Shown: positions 1 through 13,729, numbered from the stretch's first letter. The stretch is 64,000 nucleotides of DNA from Lampropedia cohaerens (GCF_001005215.1 NZ_LBNQ01000023.1:62001-126000), one strand, 5' to 3'. Notes: a model not told the origin generated them from the sequence alone. Program-made: numbers and translations.

Positions 1-576
1 ATGGTAGGTGCAGCCGCGGGTCACCTTGACCCCCAGTGCCGCAATCTTGGCCAGTCCGGTGAAATCCGGTTGGGCCGGTGCCTGGGGGGCTTGCTGGCGG
101 GGTGGCCTTTCTGGCGCGCCAGGCAGCGCAACATAGACCCCAGGCGCACCGGCAACCCTGAAGCCGGATACGCCGAAATGCAACAGCGTGCGTATGGCGC
201 TTTCTTCGAGCCGGCAGACGTACTCCCTGACAAAAATGCCGTGACGCTTGAGATTGATCAGTGGATAGGCGACGATCTGGCCGGGGCCATGGTAGGTCAC
301 CTGCCCGCCGCGCGTACTGCGAACCACGGGGATGGCACCGGCATTAAGCACATGCTGCAGTTTGCCTGTGATCCCTTGTGTGTAGACCGGTGGATGCTGG
401 CACAGCCATAGCTCATCCGGTGTTTCGTGGCCGCGCGCCTCGCTGAACCGGCGCATGGCTTCGGCAGTGCAGACATAGTCCACCACGCCCAGGTGGCGAA
501 CCAGCAAGGGAAGGGCTTGCGCTGCAGGGGCAGGGAGCGCATCGCCCGGCGATGGCCGTTCGTGCAGGGAGGACAT
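1..576 (-). CDS. lipB: Octanoyl-[acyl-carrier-protein]:protein N-octanoyltransferase, 3' end cut by window edge
   Basis: LipB moves the octanoyl group made by fatty-acid synthesis from acyl carrier protein onto lipoyl domains, the first step of lipoate assembly in the cytoplasm. The 192 visible residues include the family motif [12 protein letters not shown] (about 89-100) and the catalytic pair: Lys177 in KIAALG and Cys189 in RGCTYH. A Pro/Gln-rich stretch of about 22 residues (150-173) sits between the GVYV strand and the catalytic lysine and looks like a lineage insertion. The ATG at 576 lies 14 bp after the DUF493 stop, so the two are probably one transcript; DUF493 (YbeD) next to lipB is a common proteobacterial pairing. 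The C-terminus runs off the left edge. Confidence 0.93.
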   Translation of the reverse strand, partial: MSSLHERPSPGDALPAPAAQALPLLVRHLGVVDYVCTAEAMRRFSEARGHETPDELWLCQHPPVYTQGITGKLQHVLNAGAIPVVRSTRGGQVTYHGPGQIVAYPLINLKRHGIFVREYVCRLEESAIRTLLHFGVSGFRVAGAPGVYVALPGAPERPPRQQAPQAPAQPDFTGLAKIAALGVKVTRGCTYH

Positions 577-590
577 CGGCGCAACCGCTG

Positions 591-878
591 TCAGATCACC
601 CATTTCGAGAGCGGGTGGGCCGTCAACTCCCGGTAGATGGCATCCAGCTGGGTGCGGCTGGTGGCGCGGATGGTGATCGTGACGCTGAGGTACTTGCCCT
701 CGCGGCTTTCGCGCAATTCAATGGTTTCGTGCCGGAAACCAGGATCGTGCCGCGCCGCAATGTCACGCACGGCCTCAACCAGTTCGGCCGAATGCAGTCC
801 CATGACTTTGATCGGAAAGTCCTGGGGATACACAATGGCAGACTGCTGCTCTTCGGGGGAGTGGGTGTGATGTGTCAT
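591..878 (-). CDS. DUF493 (YbeD-like) small protein
   Basis: A 95-residue protein with the DUF493/YbeD pattern: a short N-terminus, a segment reading DFPIKVMG, then [22 protein letters not shown] and a C-terminal HPLSKWVI. The family has a ferredoxin-like (ACT-like) fold and no proven catalytic role; it is repeatedly found upstream of lipB and is suspected of a lipoate-related regulatory job. The start at 878 ([10 protein letters not shown]) is preferred over an upstream start that would add 15 poorly conserved residues. It is the first gene of a minus-strand unit with lipB and is divergent from the atp operon. Family assignment is firm; function is unknown. Confidence 0.85.
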   Translation of the reverse strand: MTHHTHSPEEQQSAIVYPQDFPIKVMGLHSAELVEAVRDIAARHDPGFRHETIELRESREGKYLSVTITIRATSRTQLDAIYRELTAHPLSKWVI

Positions 879-991
879 GGCGCCTGTATATGAAGCCAGA
901 AAGGCAGCTTGCAAGACTACCACTGCCGACGTCGCCTCGCGCGCTGATGGTCTTGCGGGGTCTTTGTCCTACAGCGCATCAGGGGGCCGCA

Positions 992-997
992 TACAAT
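992..997 (+). promoter_or_regulatory. Candidate -10 element of the atp operon
   Basis: TACAAT followed directly by CGCGCG lies in the divergent region between DUF493 and atpI, 30 bp before the first plausible atpI start. No good -35 hexamer is seen at the right distance, so this rests on the -10 and its GC-rich discriminator. The same TANAATCGC pattern recurs upstream of other housekeeping genes in this window. Confidence 0.4.
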
Positions 998-1026
998 CGC
1001 GCGTCTTTGACTTCTGGCGACCGCAG

Positions 1027-1518
1027 ATGCCTGCAGAGGACCCGAGCGATCATATGCGTAAGCCCAACGCCGACGCATTCGCAGACACCAGCGATCCCGC
1101 GTGGGAGGATGCCTTTCCTGCGCCGTTGAATGCTGCGCAAGCCGCAAGATGGCGTGCGGGGCACAGGCGGATATCTCCCTTGGCGATCGTGGCCTGTCAA
1201 GCGATTTTGGCCTTGCTCGGAGGGGGAATACTTTGGGGAGTTGGCCAGGATTCTGCGGCTATAATCTCGTGGTTTTACGGAGCGGCGGCCATTGCGTTGC
1301 CTGCTGCAGGCTTTGCTGCGCTGGTCGTGCGCCAACCTTCGTTGGGTGTGCTTGTCCTTGGGGAGTTGGGCAAGCTGTTGGTGAGCGTGGTTTTGCTGGC
1401 GCTGGCTCCGTGGATGCTTGGTGAAGTGGCTTGGTCGATGCTGTTGTTGGCCATCGTACTGACCGTCAATGTGTACTGGGTGGCGCCGATCTGGTTGGCG
1501 CGACGCAGAAATGTCTAG
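1027..1518 (+). CDS. atpI: ATP synthase subunit I
   Basis: AtpI is a small membrane protein encoded first in many atp operons; it helps assemble the c-ring and has been linked to Mg2+ supply. This 163-residue protein has a charged N-terminus and four hydrophobic segments (roughly residues 53-75, 80-100, 108-130 and 135-155), the usual AtpI layout. It sits 22 bp before atpB. The start is uncertain: ATG codons at 1027 and 1054 are both possible and neither has a strong ribosome binding site. The open frame continues further upstream to 877, but that part would overlap the DUF493 start and is unlike the family. Confidence 0.8.
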   Translation: MPAEDPSDHMRKPNADAFADTSDPAWEDAFPAPLNAAQAARWRAGHRRISPLAIVACQAILALLGGGILWGVGQDSAAIISWFYGAAAIALPAAGFAALVVRQPSLGVLVLGELGKLLVSVVLLALAPWMLGEVAWSMLLLAIVLTVNVYWVAPIWLARRRNV

Positions 1519-1540
1519 AACGATCAAATAGAGTTGACTT

Positions 1541-2422
1541 ATGGCAGCACCCTCTGAAGGCGGTCCTACCGCAAGCGAATACATTGTTCACCACCTTGGC
1601 CATTGGACTAACGTCAAGCAGGGTTTCATTGTTGACTTCAGGGTCATTAATTACGATTCCCTGCTGATTGCGCTGTTGTTGGGCTTGTTGACTGTGTTTG
1701 TGCTGTATCTGGCGGCCAAGCGCGCGACTGCGGGTGTGCCGGGGCGCTTTCAGGCTGCCGTCGAGATTCTGGTGGAGATGGTGGATGGCCAGGCCAAGGC
1801 CAATATCCATAATGCCGAGAGCCGCAAGTTCATTGCGCCGATGGCGCTGACGGTGTTTGTCTGGATTTTCCTGATGAATGCCATGGATTTGATTCCCGTT
1901 GATCTTTTGCCGCATCTGTGGGGTGTTGCCCACGAGGCGGTTGGGCGTGACTACCATGATGCCTATCTGCGTGTCGTGCCAACGGCCGATCTCTCGGTGA
2001 CGTTCGGGTTGTCGTTGGCGGTTCTGGTGCTGTGCCTGTTTTACGCGATCAAGATCAAGGGGGTCGGCGGATTCGCGCACGAGCTGGTTACGGCGCCGTT
2101 TGGTACTTCCAAGAATCCGTTCTTTGCTGTGATTCTTGGGGTTGTCAACTTGGTCATGCAGATCATTGAGTACGTCTCCAAGACGGTCTCGCATGGCATG
2201 CGGTTGTTTGGCAATATGTATGCTGGCGAGCTGGTGTTCATGCTGATTGCCCTGATGGGTGGTTTTGCGGCGATGTCCTTTGGCGGTGTTCTACTGGGTC
2301 TTGGGCATGTGATTGCCGGGACCATTTGGGCTATCTTCCATATTCTGGTGATCACCCTGCAGGCGTTCATCTTCATGATGCTGGCGCTCATCTATCTGGG
2401 TCAGGCGCACAACGCGCACTGA
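1541..2422 (+). CDS. atpB: F0F1 ATP synthase subunit a
   Basis: Subunit a forms the two proton half-channels of F0 next to the c-ring. The 293-residue sequence has several long hydrophobic helices and the essential arginine in [14 protein letters not shown] (near residue 220), together with the conserved C-terminal helix rich in histidine and glutamine ([11 protein letters not shown]). A short N-terminal segment with [15 protein letters not shown] matches betaproteobacterial subunit a. Second gene of the atp operon, between atpI and atpE. Nothing unusual is seen. Confidence 0.97.
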   Translation: MAAPSEGGPTASEYIVHHLGHWTNVKQGFIVDFRVINYDSLLIALLLGLLTVFVLYLAAKRATAGVPGRFQAAVEILVEMVDGQAKANIHNAESRKFIAPMALTVFVWIFLMNAMDLIPVDLLPHLWGVAHEAVGRDYHDAYLRVVPTADLSVTFGLSLAVLVLCLFYAIKIKGVGGFAHELVTAPFGTSKNPFFAVILGVVNLVMQIIEYVSKTVSHGMRLFGNMYAGELVFMLIALMGGFAAMSFGGVLLGLGHVIAGTIWAIFHILVITLQAFIFMMLALIYLGQAHNAH

Positions 2423-2433
2423 CGTCAATTTGA

Positions 2434-2784
<351 letters not shown>

Positions 2785-2817
2785 GTTCATTCAACGCCAC
2801 GAAAGAGAGGTGTTGCA

Positions 2818-3288
2818 ATGAATATCAATTCGACACTGTTCTTTCAAGCCATTGTCTTTCTGATTCTGGTGTGGTTCACGATGAAGTTCGTGTGGCCGCC
2901 CATCGTCAAGGCGCTGGATGAAAGAGCGCAAAAGATCGCTGACGGACTTGCTGCCGCAGACAAGGCCAAGACCGAGCTGGCCGAAGCCAACAAGCGGGTA
3001 GAGCAGCAGCTGGCCGAATCGCGCAACGAGACTGCGTCCCTGTTGGCTGATGCCGAGCGTCGTGCGCAGGCTATCGTCAGTGAGGCGAAGGCACGCGCCA
3101 ATGCCGAGGCTGAGAAGATTCTCGCGCAGGCCAAGGCCGATGCCGAGCAGCAGTTGCATGCGGCGCGTGAGGCGCTGCGCGACCAGGTGGCTGTGCTTGC
3201 GGTCAAGGGTGCGGAGCAAATCCTGCGCAAGGAGGTCAATGCCGAAGTGCATGCCGACTTGCTAGGATGTCTCAAGACTGAGCTGTAA
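2818..3288 (+). CDS. atpF: F0F1 ATP synthase subunit b
   Basis: Subunit b forms the peripheral stalk as a dimer. The 156 residues begin with one transmembrane helix (about 5-27) followed by a long, Ala/Glu/Lys/Gln-rich coiled coil, the typical b layout. It lies between atpE and atpH with short gaps (33 and 12 bp). Length matches the proteobacterial norm of about 156. Confidence 0.96.
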   Translation: MNINSTLFFQAIVFLILVWFTMKFVWPPIVKALDERAQKIADGLAAADKAKTELAEANKRVEQQLAESRNETASLLADAERRAQAIVSEAKARANAEAEKILAQAKADAEQQLHAAREALRDQVAVLAVKGAEQILRKEVNAEVHADLLGCLKTEL

Positions 3289-3300
3289 CAAGGGGTCCAT

Positions 3301-3834
3301 ATGGCAGAACTGGCCACGATTGCGCGCCCATACGCCGAAGCCCTGTTCAAGGCGACGGGTGTGGCAGGCGCCGAGCAGGTCCAGCAGTGGCTGGATGCCT
3401 TTGCCGAAGTTGCGGCGAGCGAGGACGTTCAACGCGTTGCGCAAAGCCCGAAGGTGAGTCGCGAGCAGCTTCTGAGTCTGTTCGAGTCGGTGGTGCAGGG
3501 GGATTTGCCGCAGTTGGCGAAGAATTTTCTGGCGACCGTCATCGACAACGATCGTCTACCGGCATTGCCCATGATTGCTGCGCAGTATCGCGGACTAGTG
3601 AACGCGCAGCAGGGCGCGGCAGATGCTGTGGTCTACAGTGCCTTCCCGCTCAGTGATGCCGAGCTTGATGGGCTGCGGCCAGTGCTCGAGAAGCGTTTTG
3701 GCCGCAAGCTCAACCTCACAGTGCAGCCCGATGCGTCGCTGATAGGTGGGATACGGGTCGTCGTGGGCGATGAGGAGTTCGATACTTCCATCAAAGCCCG
3801 TCTGGAACAAATGAAAGCGGCGCTGACGGCCTGA
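3301..3834 (+). CDS. atpH: F0F1 ATP synthase subunit delta
   Basis: Delta links the top of F1 to the b-stalk. The 177-residue protein begins with the family's characteristic [12 protein letters not shown] and ends with the conserved [20 protein letters not shown] segment near the C-terminus, the part that contacts b. It starts 12 bp after atpF and is followed 45 bp later by atpA. Length and both signature regions are ordinary for a betaproteobacterium. Confidence 0.96.
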   Translation: MAELATIARPYAEALFKATGVAGAEQVQQWLDAFAEVAASEDVQRVAQSPKVSREQLLSLFESVVQGDLPQLAKNFLATVIDNDRLPALPMIAAQYRGLVNAQQGAADAVVYSAFPLSDAELDGLRPVLEKRFGRKLNLTVQPDASLIGGIRVVVGDEEFDTSIKARLEQMKAALTA

Positions 3835-3879
3835 CGGCCCGCAAGCAGACGCAATCGATCAAGCAACGAGGAACGAGTC

Positions 3880-5433
<1,554 letters not shown>

Positions 5434-5470
5434 AGGGCAGAGTCCGGTCGTTCATTGAAAGGAGTTTTCT

Positions 5471-6349
5471 ATGGCAGCAGGCAAGGAAATACGCGGCAAG
5501 ATCAAATCGGTGGAGAACACCAAGAAGATCACCAAGGCCATGGAAATGGTGGCCGCGTCCAAGATGCGCAAGGCGCAAGAGCGCATGCAGGCCGCTCGCC
5601 CCTACAGTGAAAAGATTCGCACCATTGCCGCGCACCTGGCAGCAGCCAACCCAGAGTATCGTCATCCTTTCATGGTGAAGCATGACGACGCGAAGGCCGC
5701 GGGTGTGATCGTGGTGACCACCGACAAGGGGCTGTGTGGCGGCATGAACACCAATGTGCTGCGTGCGGTGACCAACAAGCTCTCCGAGCTGCAGCAGAAT
5801 GGGAAGGCCGTTCGTGCAGTTGCCATTGGTGGCAAGGGACTGGGTTTTCTCAACCGCATCGGCGCACCGGTGGTGGCAGAAGTTACCGGACTGGGCGATA
5901 CGCCCCGTCTGGATGCGCTGATCGGCCCGGTCAAGGTGTTGCTGGATGCCTATGCCGCTGGAGAGCTCAGCGCCGTGTATCTGAGCTATACGAAATTCAT
6001 CAACACCATGCGGCAGGAGTCCGTGGTCGAGCAACTGCTGCCGCTGCCGGCTGAGCGCCTGGAGGCGTCCGATGGCACAAAGCGAAGCGGCGATTGGGAC
6101 TATATCTACGAGCCAGATGCACAGACCGTGATTGATGAGTTGTTGGTGCGTTACGTTGAGTCGCTGATCTACCAATCCGTGGCAGACAACATGGCGTCCG
6201 AGCAGTCGGCGCGCATGGTGGCCATGAAGGCCGCCACCGACAATGCCGGTAACGTCATCAACGAACTCAAGCTCGTCTACAACAAGACACGTCAAGCTGC
6301 GATCACGACAGAGCTGTCGGAAATCGTGGCTGGTGCGGCGGCCGTCTAA
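5471..6349 (+). CDS. atpG: F0F1 ATP synthase subunit gamma
   Basis: Gamma is the rotating central shaft. The 292 residues start with the conserved [19 protein letters not shown] helix, contain [12 protein letters not shown] in the middle domain, and end with [21 protein letters not shown], the C-terminal helix that enters the alpha-beta ring. Start ATG at 5471 follows GGAG. Placed between alpha and beta, as in all standard atp operons. Confidence 0.98.
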   Translation: MAAGKEIRGKIKSVENTKKITKAMEMVAASKMRKAQERMQAARPYSEKIRTIAAHLAAANPEYRHPFMVKHDDAKAAGVIVVTTDKGLCGGMNTNVLRAVTNKLSELQQNGKAVRAVAIGGKGLGFLNRIGAPVVAEVTGLGDTPRLDALIGPVKVLLDAYAAGELSAVYLSYTKFINTMRQESVVEQLLPLPAERLEASDGTKRSGDWDYIYEPDAQTVIDELLVRYVESLIYQSVADNMASEQSARMVAMKAATDNAGNVINELKLVYNKTRQAAITTELSEIVAGAAAV

Positions 6350-6359
6350 AACATTTTGA

Positions 6360-7778
<1,419 letters not shown>

Positions 7779-7870
7779 TCGCTGGCGTGGTGAATCTGTC
7801 TGGTGGCACGTGCCCTGGTGCCGGCCACCGCCCGGTTCACTTTCACTGAAAGCAGTTGCAAGGAACGCCA

Positions 7871-8287
7871 ATGAGCACCATACATGTCGACGTGGTCAGT
7901 GCCGAGGAATCCATTTTCTCGGGGGAGGCCAAGTTTGTCGCGCTGCCCGGTGAATCGGGTGAGCTGGGCATTCTGCCGCGCCACGTGCCGTTGATTACCC
8001 GCATTAAGCCGGGCTCGGTGCGCATCGAGTTGCCCGATGGCAAGGAAGAGTTCGTCTTCGTCGCCGGAGGCATTCTTGAGGTGCAACCTGATCGGGTCAC
8101 CGTGCTGTCCGACACCGCGGTGCGCGGCGCGGATCTGGACGAGGAAAAAGCCAACCGTGCCAGGCAGGCGGCAGAAGATGCCCTGCGCAATGCTAAGAGC
8201 GAAATTGACATCGCAACGGCGCAGGCCGAGCTGGCCGTCTTGGCTGCACAGATCGCTGCGCTGCGCAAGTACCGGCAAAAGCGTTGA
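7871..8287 (+). CDS. atpC: F0F1 ATP synthase subunit epsilon
   Basis: Epsilon binds gamma and the c-ring and can inhibit ATP hydrolysis. The 138 residues have the N-terminal beta sandwich ([31 protein letters not shown]) and a C-terminal helical hairpin rich in Ala, Lys and Gln. ATG at 7871 follows AAGGA by seven bases; an in-frame TTG at 7856 is rejected. Last gene of the operon, followed by a strong terminator. Confidence 0.96.
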   Translation: MSTIHVDVVSAEESIFSGEAKFVALPGESGELGILPRHVPLITRIKPGSVRIELPDGKEEFVFVAGGILEVQPDRVTVLSDTAVRGADLDEEKANRARQAAEDALRNAKSEIDIATAQAELAVLAAQIAALRKYRQKR

Positions 8288-8311
8288 GCGCTTGGCCTTC
8301 GGGCCTGCATG

Positions 8312-8347
8312 AAAAGCAGCCGCGGCCCAGCGGCTGTTTGCTTTTTA
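8312..8347 (+). terminator. Intrinsic terminator of the atp operon
   Basis: Stem AGCCGC (8318-8323) pairs with GCGGCT (8330-8335) around a six-base loop, with T-run CTTTTT at 8341-8346. The flanking AAAAGC can extend pairing into the T-run. It lies 25 bp after atpC. Confidence 0.85.
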
Positions 8348-8444
8348 GGGGTCTGCCGATGGCCTCTTTGCTCGCGGCATCGTTGTACCCCATCCCCGGA
8401 GTGCGCTGTTCTGCAATACGTATGCATGCGTCTACACTTGCGCA

Positions 8445-9218
8445 ATGACCACCGCCGCAGAAGAATCCAGACCGGTCGATCCCCTCAATGTGCTTGAGGC
8501 GGCTTTGCTGTGTGCCAGCGCGCCGATGCCGGTGTCGGCCCTGCGCAGCCTTTTCGAGCCTGCCTTCGACGAAGGCCAAATCCTTGCCTGGTTGGAGCAG
8601 TTGCAGACCGATTGGGCGCATCGCGGCCTGGAACTGGTGGAGGTTGCGACGGGCTGGCGGTTCCAGACACGCCCGAGCGTGACCGGCTACCTCGCAAGGC
8701 TGGAAGCGCCACCGCAGCAGCGCTATTCGCGCGCAGCGCTGGAAATTCTTGCAGTCATTGCCTACCGTCAGCCGGTTACACGCGGGGACATTGAGGAGAT
8801 ACGTGGCGTTGCCGTCAACAGCCAGATCATCAAGGCGTTTGAGGAACGTGGCTGGGTGGAGGTCATCGGCCATCGCGAAACGGTGGGAAGGCCCGCGCTG
8901 TTTGCCACCACTGCGCAGTTTCTCGAAGACCTTGGCTTGCGCAGTCTGCGCGATCTGCCGGAAATTGCGGCGGTGAGCGAGGCCACCCTGCAGCAGTTGC
9001 AGGCGCTGCAACCGCCCTCTGACAAGGTGGATGTGCAGGCCGCCGCACCGGATGCGTTGCCGCAGGCTGGCGAGGAGTCCGCGCCGCCATCGCAGGATAC
9101 TGAGCGTCAGGAGAGCGTGCAGGAGGATGACACGGCAGGCGGCGCAGTGATGCCTGCGCTCGGTTGCGCAGCGCAGGCAGCGCCCCCGTCGGCTCCTGAC
9201 GCCGCGCCATCTGCCTGA
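8445..9218 (+). CDS. scpB: Segregation and condensation protein B
   Basis: ScpB is the winged-helix partner of ScpA in the SMC condensin complex that organises the chromosome. The 257-residue protein has two winged-helix domains (about 15-85 and 95-175), including [28 protein letters not shown] and the GRPALFATT segment typical of the family. Residues after about 185 are a low-complexity Ala/Pro/Gln/Glu tail not found in compact ScpBs. scpA is not adjacent here. The next gene, rluB, follows as in many betaproteobacteria. Confidence 0.94.
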   Translation: MTTAAEESRPVDPLNVLEAALLCASAPMPVSALRSLFEPAFDEGQILAWLEQLQTDWAHRGLELVEVATGWRFQTRPSVTGYLARLEAPPQQRYSRAALEILAVIAYRQPVTRGDIEEIRGVAVNSQIIKAFEERGWVEVIGHRETVGRPALFATTAQFLEDLGLRSLRDLPEIAAVSEATLQQLQALQPPSDKVDVQAAAPDALPQAGEESAPPSQDTERQESVQEDDTAGGAVMPALGCAAQAAPPSAPDAAPSA

Positions 9219-9416
9219 ACGGTAGCGCGCACCTGCTGGTGCGTTCGCATTGCGGATGCCCGCATCGGTGCAACTTGTATCCCGCAAGTCGCGCAGCGGA
9301 GGGAGCGGCTGTCCTATGATGCGGCCATTGGAGCGGGGCAGCCCCCTCCTTGCTTTCTTGTGCATATTCATGCCACGCGCGGTGCTGCCGCGCCGCATGC
9401 CAACCTAGTGATACGA

Positions 9417-10763
9417 ATGGAACAACAACCTTCACGGCGCCCCGCCAAGGGCATAGGCCGCAAGCCTCGCGATCCGCAGGATGGCGCCCGCCCCGGTGCA
9501 TCGGCAGCGCGGCGCGGCCCCGCGGCGCTGCGTAAGCAGGCCGCGCCGAAACCCAGGCCCGCTGCAGGGCCGGCGCGGTTACGCCGGCAGTCCGCGCAGG
9601 CAGTGCCCGCAGCCGAGGCGCCGGCCGATCAACAGGAACTGGCCCAGCAGCCCGTCGATCTGGACGATCTGGTGACCGGTCGCCTGGACGCTATCGAGGA
9701 GGCGGGCGAGGCGCAGGCGTACAAGCGCGTGTTGCAGCCCGATGCCGAGCAACCCAAGCTGCACAAGGTGCTGGCGCAGGCTGGCGTTGGCTCGCGTCTG
9801 GAGATGGAGGCGCTCATCCAGCAAGGGCGCGTGACCGTCAACGACCAGCCTGCCCATGTCGGGCAGCGCGTCCAGTATGGCGATCAGATCCGCGTCAATG
9901 GCAAGCCAGTGCGCGTCCAGATCGCGCCGCCGCGCCCGCGCGTGCTGGCCTACCACAAGCTGGCCGGCGAGATGGTCACGCGCGATGATCCGCTCAATCG
10001 TCCCACCGTCTTTCGCAAGCTGCCACCGCTGTACCAGGGCAAGTGGCAGGCCGTTGGCCGTCTGGACCTTAATACGGAGGGGCTGCTGCTGCTGACCAAT
10101 TCCGGCGACCTGGCCAACCGGTTGATGCATCCCCGCTATGGGCTTGAGCGGGAGTACGCCGTACGGGTGCTTGGTGCACTGACCGAACAGGAGCGCGCGC
10201 AACTGCTCGAAGGGGTCCAACTGGACGACGGCGAGGCGGCCTTCAGCAGCGTCGAGCTGGTGGGTGGTGAGGGCGTGAACCAGTGGTACAAGGTCACCAT
10301 TTCCGAGGGGCGCAACCGCGAAGTGCGGCGCATGATGGAGGCCGTGGGCCACGCCGTCAGCCGACTGATTCGCATCCGTTATGGCAGCGTCGTGCTGATG
10401 CGTGGCCTGCGCCGTGGCATGTGGCAGGAGCTGAGCGAGCGCGACGTTGATCGCCTGATGCAGGAGGCGGGCCTGCCGCAGCCTGGCGCTGCGCTTGGCG
10501 GTGCAGGCAGTGGACGCAGGCCAGCGGCTGGCCAGCGGCGTGTCTCGCGCGCCAATCCGGACCGTGGCGGGCGCGGCGGCGTGCGCGGCCGCGCCAGCGC
10601 CGGCATCGCTCCCGAAGCCGCACCGCGCCGCGCTGCGCCGGTTGCCGCGAAGCAGGCATCAGGCTATATCGGTCAGGAAGGGGTGCGGCGACGCGCGCCG
10701 GGTGGCGCGCGCAAAGGCAATGCCCCGCGCGCGGGTGGTCGCAACCCGCGTCGCGGTCAGTGA
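9417..10763 (+). CDS. rluB: 23S rRNA pseudouridine2605 synthase
   Basis: RluB isomerises a uridine in helix 90 of 23S rRNA. From the ATG at 9417 the protein is 448 residues: a basic Arg/Pro/Ala-rich N-terminal extension, an S4 RNA-binding domain (about 112-160: KLHKVLAQAGVGSR), and the RsuA-type catalytic domain with the catalytic aspartate in GRLDLNTEGLLLL. The C-terminal roughly 95 residues are a disordered Arg/Gly/Ala tail. An in-frame GTG at 9360 would add 19 residues. The long basic tails are typical of Burkholderiales RluB. The 198 bp between scpB and this start show no gene. Confidence 0.93.
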   Translation: MEQQPSRRPAKGIGRKPRDPQDGARPGASAARRGPAALRKQAAPKPRPAAGPARLRRQSAQAVPAAEAPADQQELAQQPVDLDDLVTGRLDAIEEAGEAQAYKRVLQPDAEQPKLHKVLAQAGVGSRLEMEALIQQGRVTVNDQPAHVGQRVQYGDQIRVNGKPVRVQIAPPRPRVLAYHKLAGEMVTRDDPLNRPTVFRKLPPLYQGKWQAVGRLDLNTEGLLLLTNSGDLANRLMHPRYGLEREYAVRVLGALTEQERAQLLEGVQLDDGEAAFSSVELVGGEGVNQWYKVTISEGRNREVRRMMEAVGHAVSRLIRIRYGSVVLMRGLRRGMWQELSERDVDRLMQEAGLPQPGAALGGAGSGRRPAAGQRRVSRANPDRGGRGGVRGRASAGIAPEAAPRRAAPVAAKQASGYIGQEGVRRRAPGGARKGNAPRAGGRNPRRGQ

Positions 10764-10790
10764 CGATGGCTGCCGACCATGAGTTCGCGG

Positions 10791-10796
10791 TAGAAT
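10791..10796 (+). promoter_or_regulatory. Candidate -10 element for ndk
   Basis: TAGAAT followed by CGCTGG, 39 bp upstream of the ndk ATG. The best hexamer 18 bp upstream is TGGCTG, a poor -35. The 12-base string TAGAATCGCTGG is repeated exactly upstream of purM (35990). Confidence 0.4.
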
Positions 10797-10834
10797 CGCT
10801 GGCTTTTCTCAACTAATACCACACGAATACCGAC

Positions 10835-11260
10835 ATGGCCATCGAACGTACCCTCTCCATCATCAAGCCTGACGCCGTCGCCAAGAACGTGATTGGTCAG
10901 ATCTACGCCCGTTTCGAGAACGCGGGCCTCAAGATCGTGGCTGCACGCATGGTCCAGCTCTCGCGCCAGGAGGCTGAGCAGTTCTACGGCGTGCACAAGG
11001 ATCGCCCCTTCTTCAAGGATCTGGTGGACTTCATGATCTCCGGCCCGGTGATGGTGCAAGTGCTGGAGGGCGAAGGTGCTATCGCCAAGAACCGTGAGCT
11101 GATGGGCGCCACCGACCCCAAGAAGGCGGATGCCGGCACCATCCGCGCCGACTTTGCCGACAGCATCGACGCCAACGCCGTGCACGGTTCTGACGCACCC
11201 GAGACGGCCCAGGTCGAGATCGCGTTCTTTTTCCCGGCGCTGAACATCTATTCGCGCTGA
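10835..11260 (+). CDS. ndk: Nucleoside diphosphate kinase
   Basis: Ndk moves the gamma-phosphate from ATP onto other nucleoside diphosphates through a phospho-histidine. The 141-residue protein is full length for the bacterial family, with [12 protein letters not shown] at the start, the active-site histidine His117 in NAVHGSD, and the conserved [14 protein letters not shown] and RADF segments. It precedes rlmN as in many betaproteobacteria, but is separated from it by 457 bp. Confidence 0.98.
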   Translation: MAIERTLSIIKPDAVAKNVIGQIYARFENAGLKIVAARMVQLSRQEAEQFYGVHKDRPFFKDLVDFMISGPVMVQVLEGEGAIAKNRELMGATDPKKADAGTIRADFADSIDANAVHGSDAPETAQVEIAFFFPALNIYSR

Positions 11261-11717
11261 TTGCGAGCCTTTTTGTGGGCGTGACGGGGCGATTGCGTGG
11301 CAATCCCCCATGCCCAAAGCCTGCTGACGTGTTTGTTCACGCGCCGGCGCACACCTGACATGGGATGCGTGCGGTGCGCGCCAAGTCGCCGCTGCCGAAG
11401 CGATTGATCGCGCGGTGGGGGGTGCAGCTTTTTCTGGAAGGTGCCTGCAGGGCGTTCCCCAGTGAGGCGTTCCGGAAATGCGCGCAGTTGTATGGCCCGC
11501 CTTGCCTGGGTGCATGATCGGTGCAGCGGTTGATTCCCGCGTGCGGCGTGCCCGAATGGCAGTACATCGGATGAAAAGATCATCAGCAGGTTCTAAAATG
11601 GCCTGATCGCACTTTTTCCTTGTGCGCAAACTGCCGTGCATGGCCTTGTGCCGAGCAATGGTCGCCAGGTTTGTCGGCATGGCGTTGACGCCAGGTTAGC
11701 AACCCTTTTTCAAGCGC
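11261..11717 (+). other. Intergenic region between ndk and rlmN
   Basis: No coding frame with plausible composition is found in these 457 bp. An imperfect inverted repeat at 11286-11309 (GATTGC/GCAATC core extended by G:C pairs, loop GTG) lies 26 bp after ndk and could end its transcript, although no T-run follows. TAAAAT at 11594-11599 followed by GGC is a possible -10 for the rlmN operon about 120 bp upstream of rlmN. The rest shows nothing recognisable. Confidence 0.5.
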
Positions 11718-12884
11718 ATGACTTCCACTTCCTCCAACGAAAAGACCAATCTTCTAGGCCTGGACCATGACGGCCTGGTCGAGTGGTGCGCCGGGCTGGG
11801 AGAAAAGCGCTTTCGCGCCACACAGCTTTTTCGCTGGATTCATCAGCGTGGCGTGGCTGATTTCGACGCCATGTCCGATCTGGCTAAGTCCCTGCGTGCC
11901 AAGTTGCACGCTACGGCGCAGATCCAGCCGCTTGCGGTGCTCTCCGAGCAGGTTTCGCGCGACGGTACCATCAAATGGCTGTTTGATGTCGGGCAGGGTG
12001 ATGCCGTCGAGTCGGTGTTCATACCCGAGCGAGACCGGGCGACGCTGTGCGTGTCCTCACAGGCGGGCTGCGCCATCGGCTGCCGCTTTTGTTCGACGGG
12101 CCATCAGGGCTTTAGCCGCAATCTCAAGACCTGGGAGATCATTGCCCAGCTGTGGTATGCCGAACATGAGCTGCGCCGACGCTTCCAGAGCGACGAACGC
12201 ATCATCACCAATGTGGTGATGATGGGTATGGGCGAACCCTTGCAGAACTACACGCAGCTGGTGCCAGCACTGCGCACCATGCTGGATGACCATGGCTATG
12301 GGCTGTCACGCCGCAAGGTGACGGTGTCGACCTCGGGCATCGTGCCAATGATGGATCGGCTCTCGCAGGCGTGTCCGGTGGCACTGGCGGTGTCGCTGCA
12401 TGCGCCGCAGGATGCCCTGCGTGATGATCTGGTGCCACTCAACCGCAAGTATCCGTTGCAGGAGCTGATGCAGGCGTGTCAGCGCTACCTGGCCTATGCG
12501 CCGCGCGACTTCATTACGTTCGAATATTGCATGTTGGCAGGCGTCAACGACCAGCCCGAGCATGCGCTCGCGCTGGTCGAGCTATTGCTTGGCGAGGGCA
12601 AGGGTCCGAACTGGTGCAAGCTCAATCTGATTCCGTTCAATCCGTTTCCGCAATCGGGCCTGCAATGTTCCTCCCCCGAGGCGGTGCAGGCCTTTGCGCA
12701 AATCTTGCTGGATGCGGGCCTTGTCACGACCGTGCGCAAGACGCGTGGGGATGACATCGATGCCGCGTGCGGCCAGCTCGCCGGGGAGGTCAAGGACCGT
12801 ACCCGTGCAATTGTGCGCATGCAGCGCAAGCGCAGTCCGGCACTTGCCACCGCTGACGCATACGTTCAGGAGGTCAAGGGATGA
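11718..12884 (+). CDS. rlmN: Dual-specificity 23S rRNA A2503 / tRNA A37 C2-methyltransferase (radical SAM)
   Basis: RlmN methylates C2 of A2503 in 23S rRNA and A37 in some tRNAs by a radical-SAM mechanism. The 388-residue sequence carries the cluster motif CxxxCxxC as Cys118, Cys122 and Cys125 (GCAIGCRFC), the [10 protein letters not shown] segment and, near the C-terminus, the resolving cysteine region [14 protein letters not shown]. It begins the run rlmN-pilW-rodZ-ispG and overlaps pilW by four bases (ATGA), so those two are translationally coupled. Confidence 0.97.
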   Translation: MTSTSSNEKTNLLGLDHDGLVEWCAGLGEKRFRATQLFRWIHQRGVADFDAMSDLAKSLRAKLHATAQIQPLAVLSEQVSRDGTIKWLFDVGQGDAVESVFIPERDRATLCVSSQAGCAIGCRFCSTGHQGFSRNLKTWEIIAQLWYAEHELRRRFQSDERIITNVVMMGMGEPLQNYTQLVPALRTMLDDHGYGLSRRKVTVSTSGIVPMMDRLSQACPVALAVSLHAPQDALRDDLVPLNRKYPLQELMQACQRYLAYAPRDFITFEYCMLAGVNDQPEHALALVELLLGEGKGPNWCKLNLIPFNPFPQSGLQCSSPEAVQAFAQILLDAGLVTTVRKTRGDDIDAACGQLAGEVKDRTRAIVRMQRKRSPALATADAYVQEVKG

Positions 12885-13729
12885 CGGTGTACTTCAGCAC
12901 AGGCGGCCAGCGCGGCAAGCAGAGGCGCTCTGGCGCGCCCGGGCATTGGGTGGCAGTGATGTTCGCCGTGCTGGTGGCGGCATGTCAGACGTCGAATGTC
13001 ACGACGCCGCTGCATGTGGCAACGCCGGGTGCAGCCGCAGGAGCGTCCGAGCCGGACGTCGAGAAAGCGGTGCAGGTGCGTATGGAACTGGCGGCTGAAT
13101 ACCTGCGAGTGGGACGCCATGACGTTGCAATGGAAGAAGTGGGGCGTGTGCTGGCACTGGATCCCGGGCTGATCGATGCCTACATGCTGCGCGGCCTGAT
13201 CCACGCGGAGCAGCGCAATTTCGAAGCGGCCGACCGCGACTTTGCGCGCGTGTTGCGTTCGCGTGGGGATGATCCGGGCGTGTTGCACAACTATGGTTGG
13301 GTGCTTTGCCAGCAGGGCCGTTATGACGAGGGGCTGGGCTACCTGTCGCGGGTGCTGGCAATGCCTGGGTTTACCACCTCCGCCCGCTCGATGGTGGCCA
13401 AGGGGCTGTGTGAGCAGCGGGCCGGGCGGTTGCAGCAGGCCATGGCGACACTGGAGCAGGCCAGCTACATCGATCCCAATAATCCGATTATTTCCTTCAA
13501 TCTGGCCAAGCTGTGGTACGACGATGGTCAGGTTGCCAGGGCGCAGAACCTGCTGCGGCCACTCAACGCCTCGGAGCTGGCCAACGCGGAGACGTTGTGG
13601 CTGGGCATCAAGGTCGAAAAGGCGTTGGGTCAGACTGCGCGGATGCGGGAGCTTGGTGCCATTCTGGCGCAGCGCTTCCCGCAGTCCCGGGAGCTGGCGC
13701 TGTATGAGCGAGGTGCTTTCTATGAGTGA
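12881..13729 (+). CDS. pilW: Type IV pilus biogenesis/stability TPR lipoprotein (PilW/PilF family)
   Basis: PilF/PilW lipoproteins help the PilQ secretin assemble in the outer membrane. The 282-residue protein has an N-terminal hydrophobic signal with lipobox LVAAC (lipidated Cys35) followed by several TPR repeats (about 65-265), including [19 protein letters not shown] and the [11 protein letters not shown] segment characteristic of PilF. It overlaps rlmN by 4 bp and rodZ by 8 bp. The rlmN-pilF-rodZ-ispG-hisS order is conserved in proteobacteria and supports the call. No other pilus gene is in the window. Confidence 0.88.
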   Translation: MTVYFSTGGQRGKQRRSGAPGHWVAVMFAVLVAACQTSNVTTPLHVATPGAAAGASEPDVEKAVQVRMELAAEYLRVGRHDVAMEEVGRVLALDPGLIDAYMLRGLIHAEQRNFEAADRDFARVLRSRGDDPGVLHNYGWVLCQQGRYDEGLGYLSRVLAMPGFTTSARSMVAKGLCEQRAGRLQQAMATLEQASYIDPNNPIISFNLAKLWYDDGQVARAQNLLRPLNASELANAETLWLGIKVEKALGQTARMRELGAILAQRFPQSRELALYERGAFYE

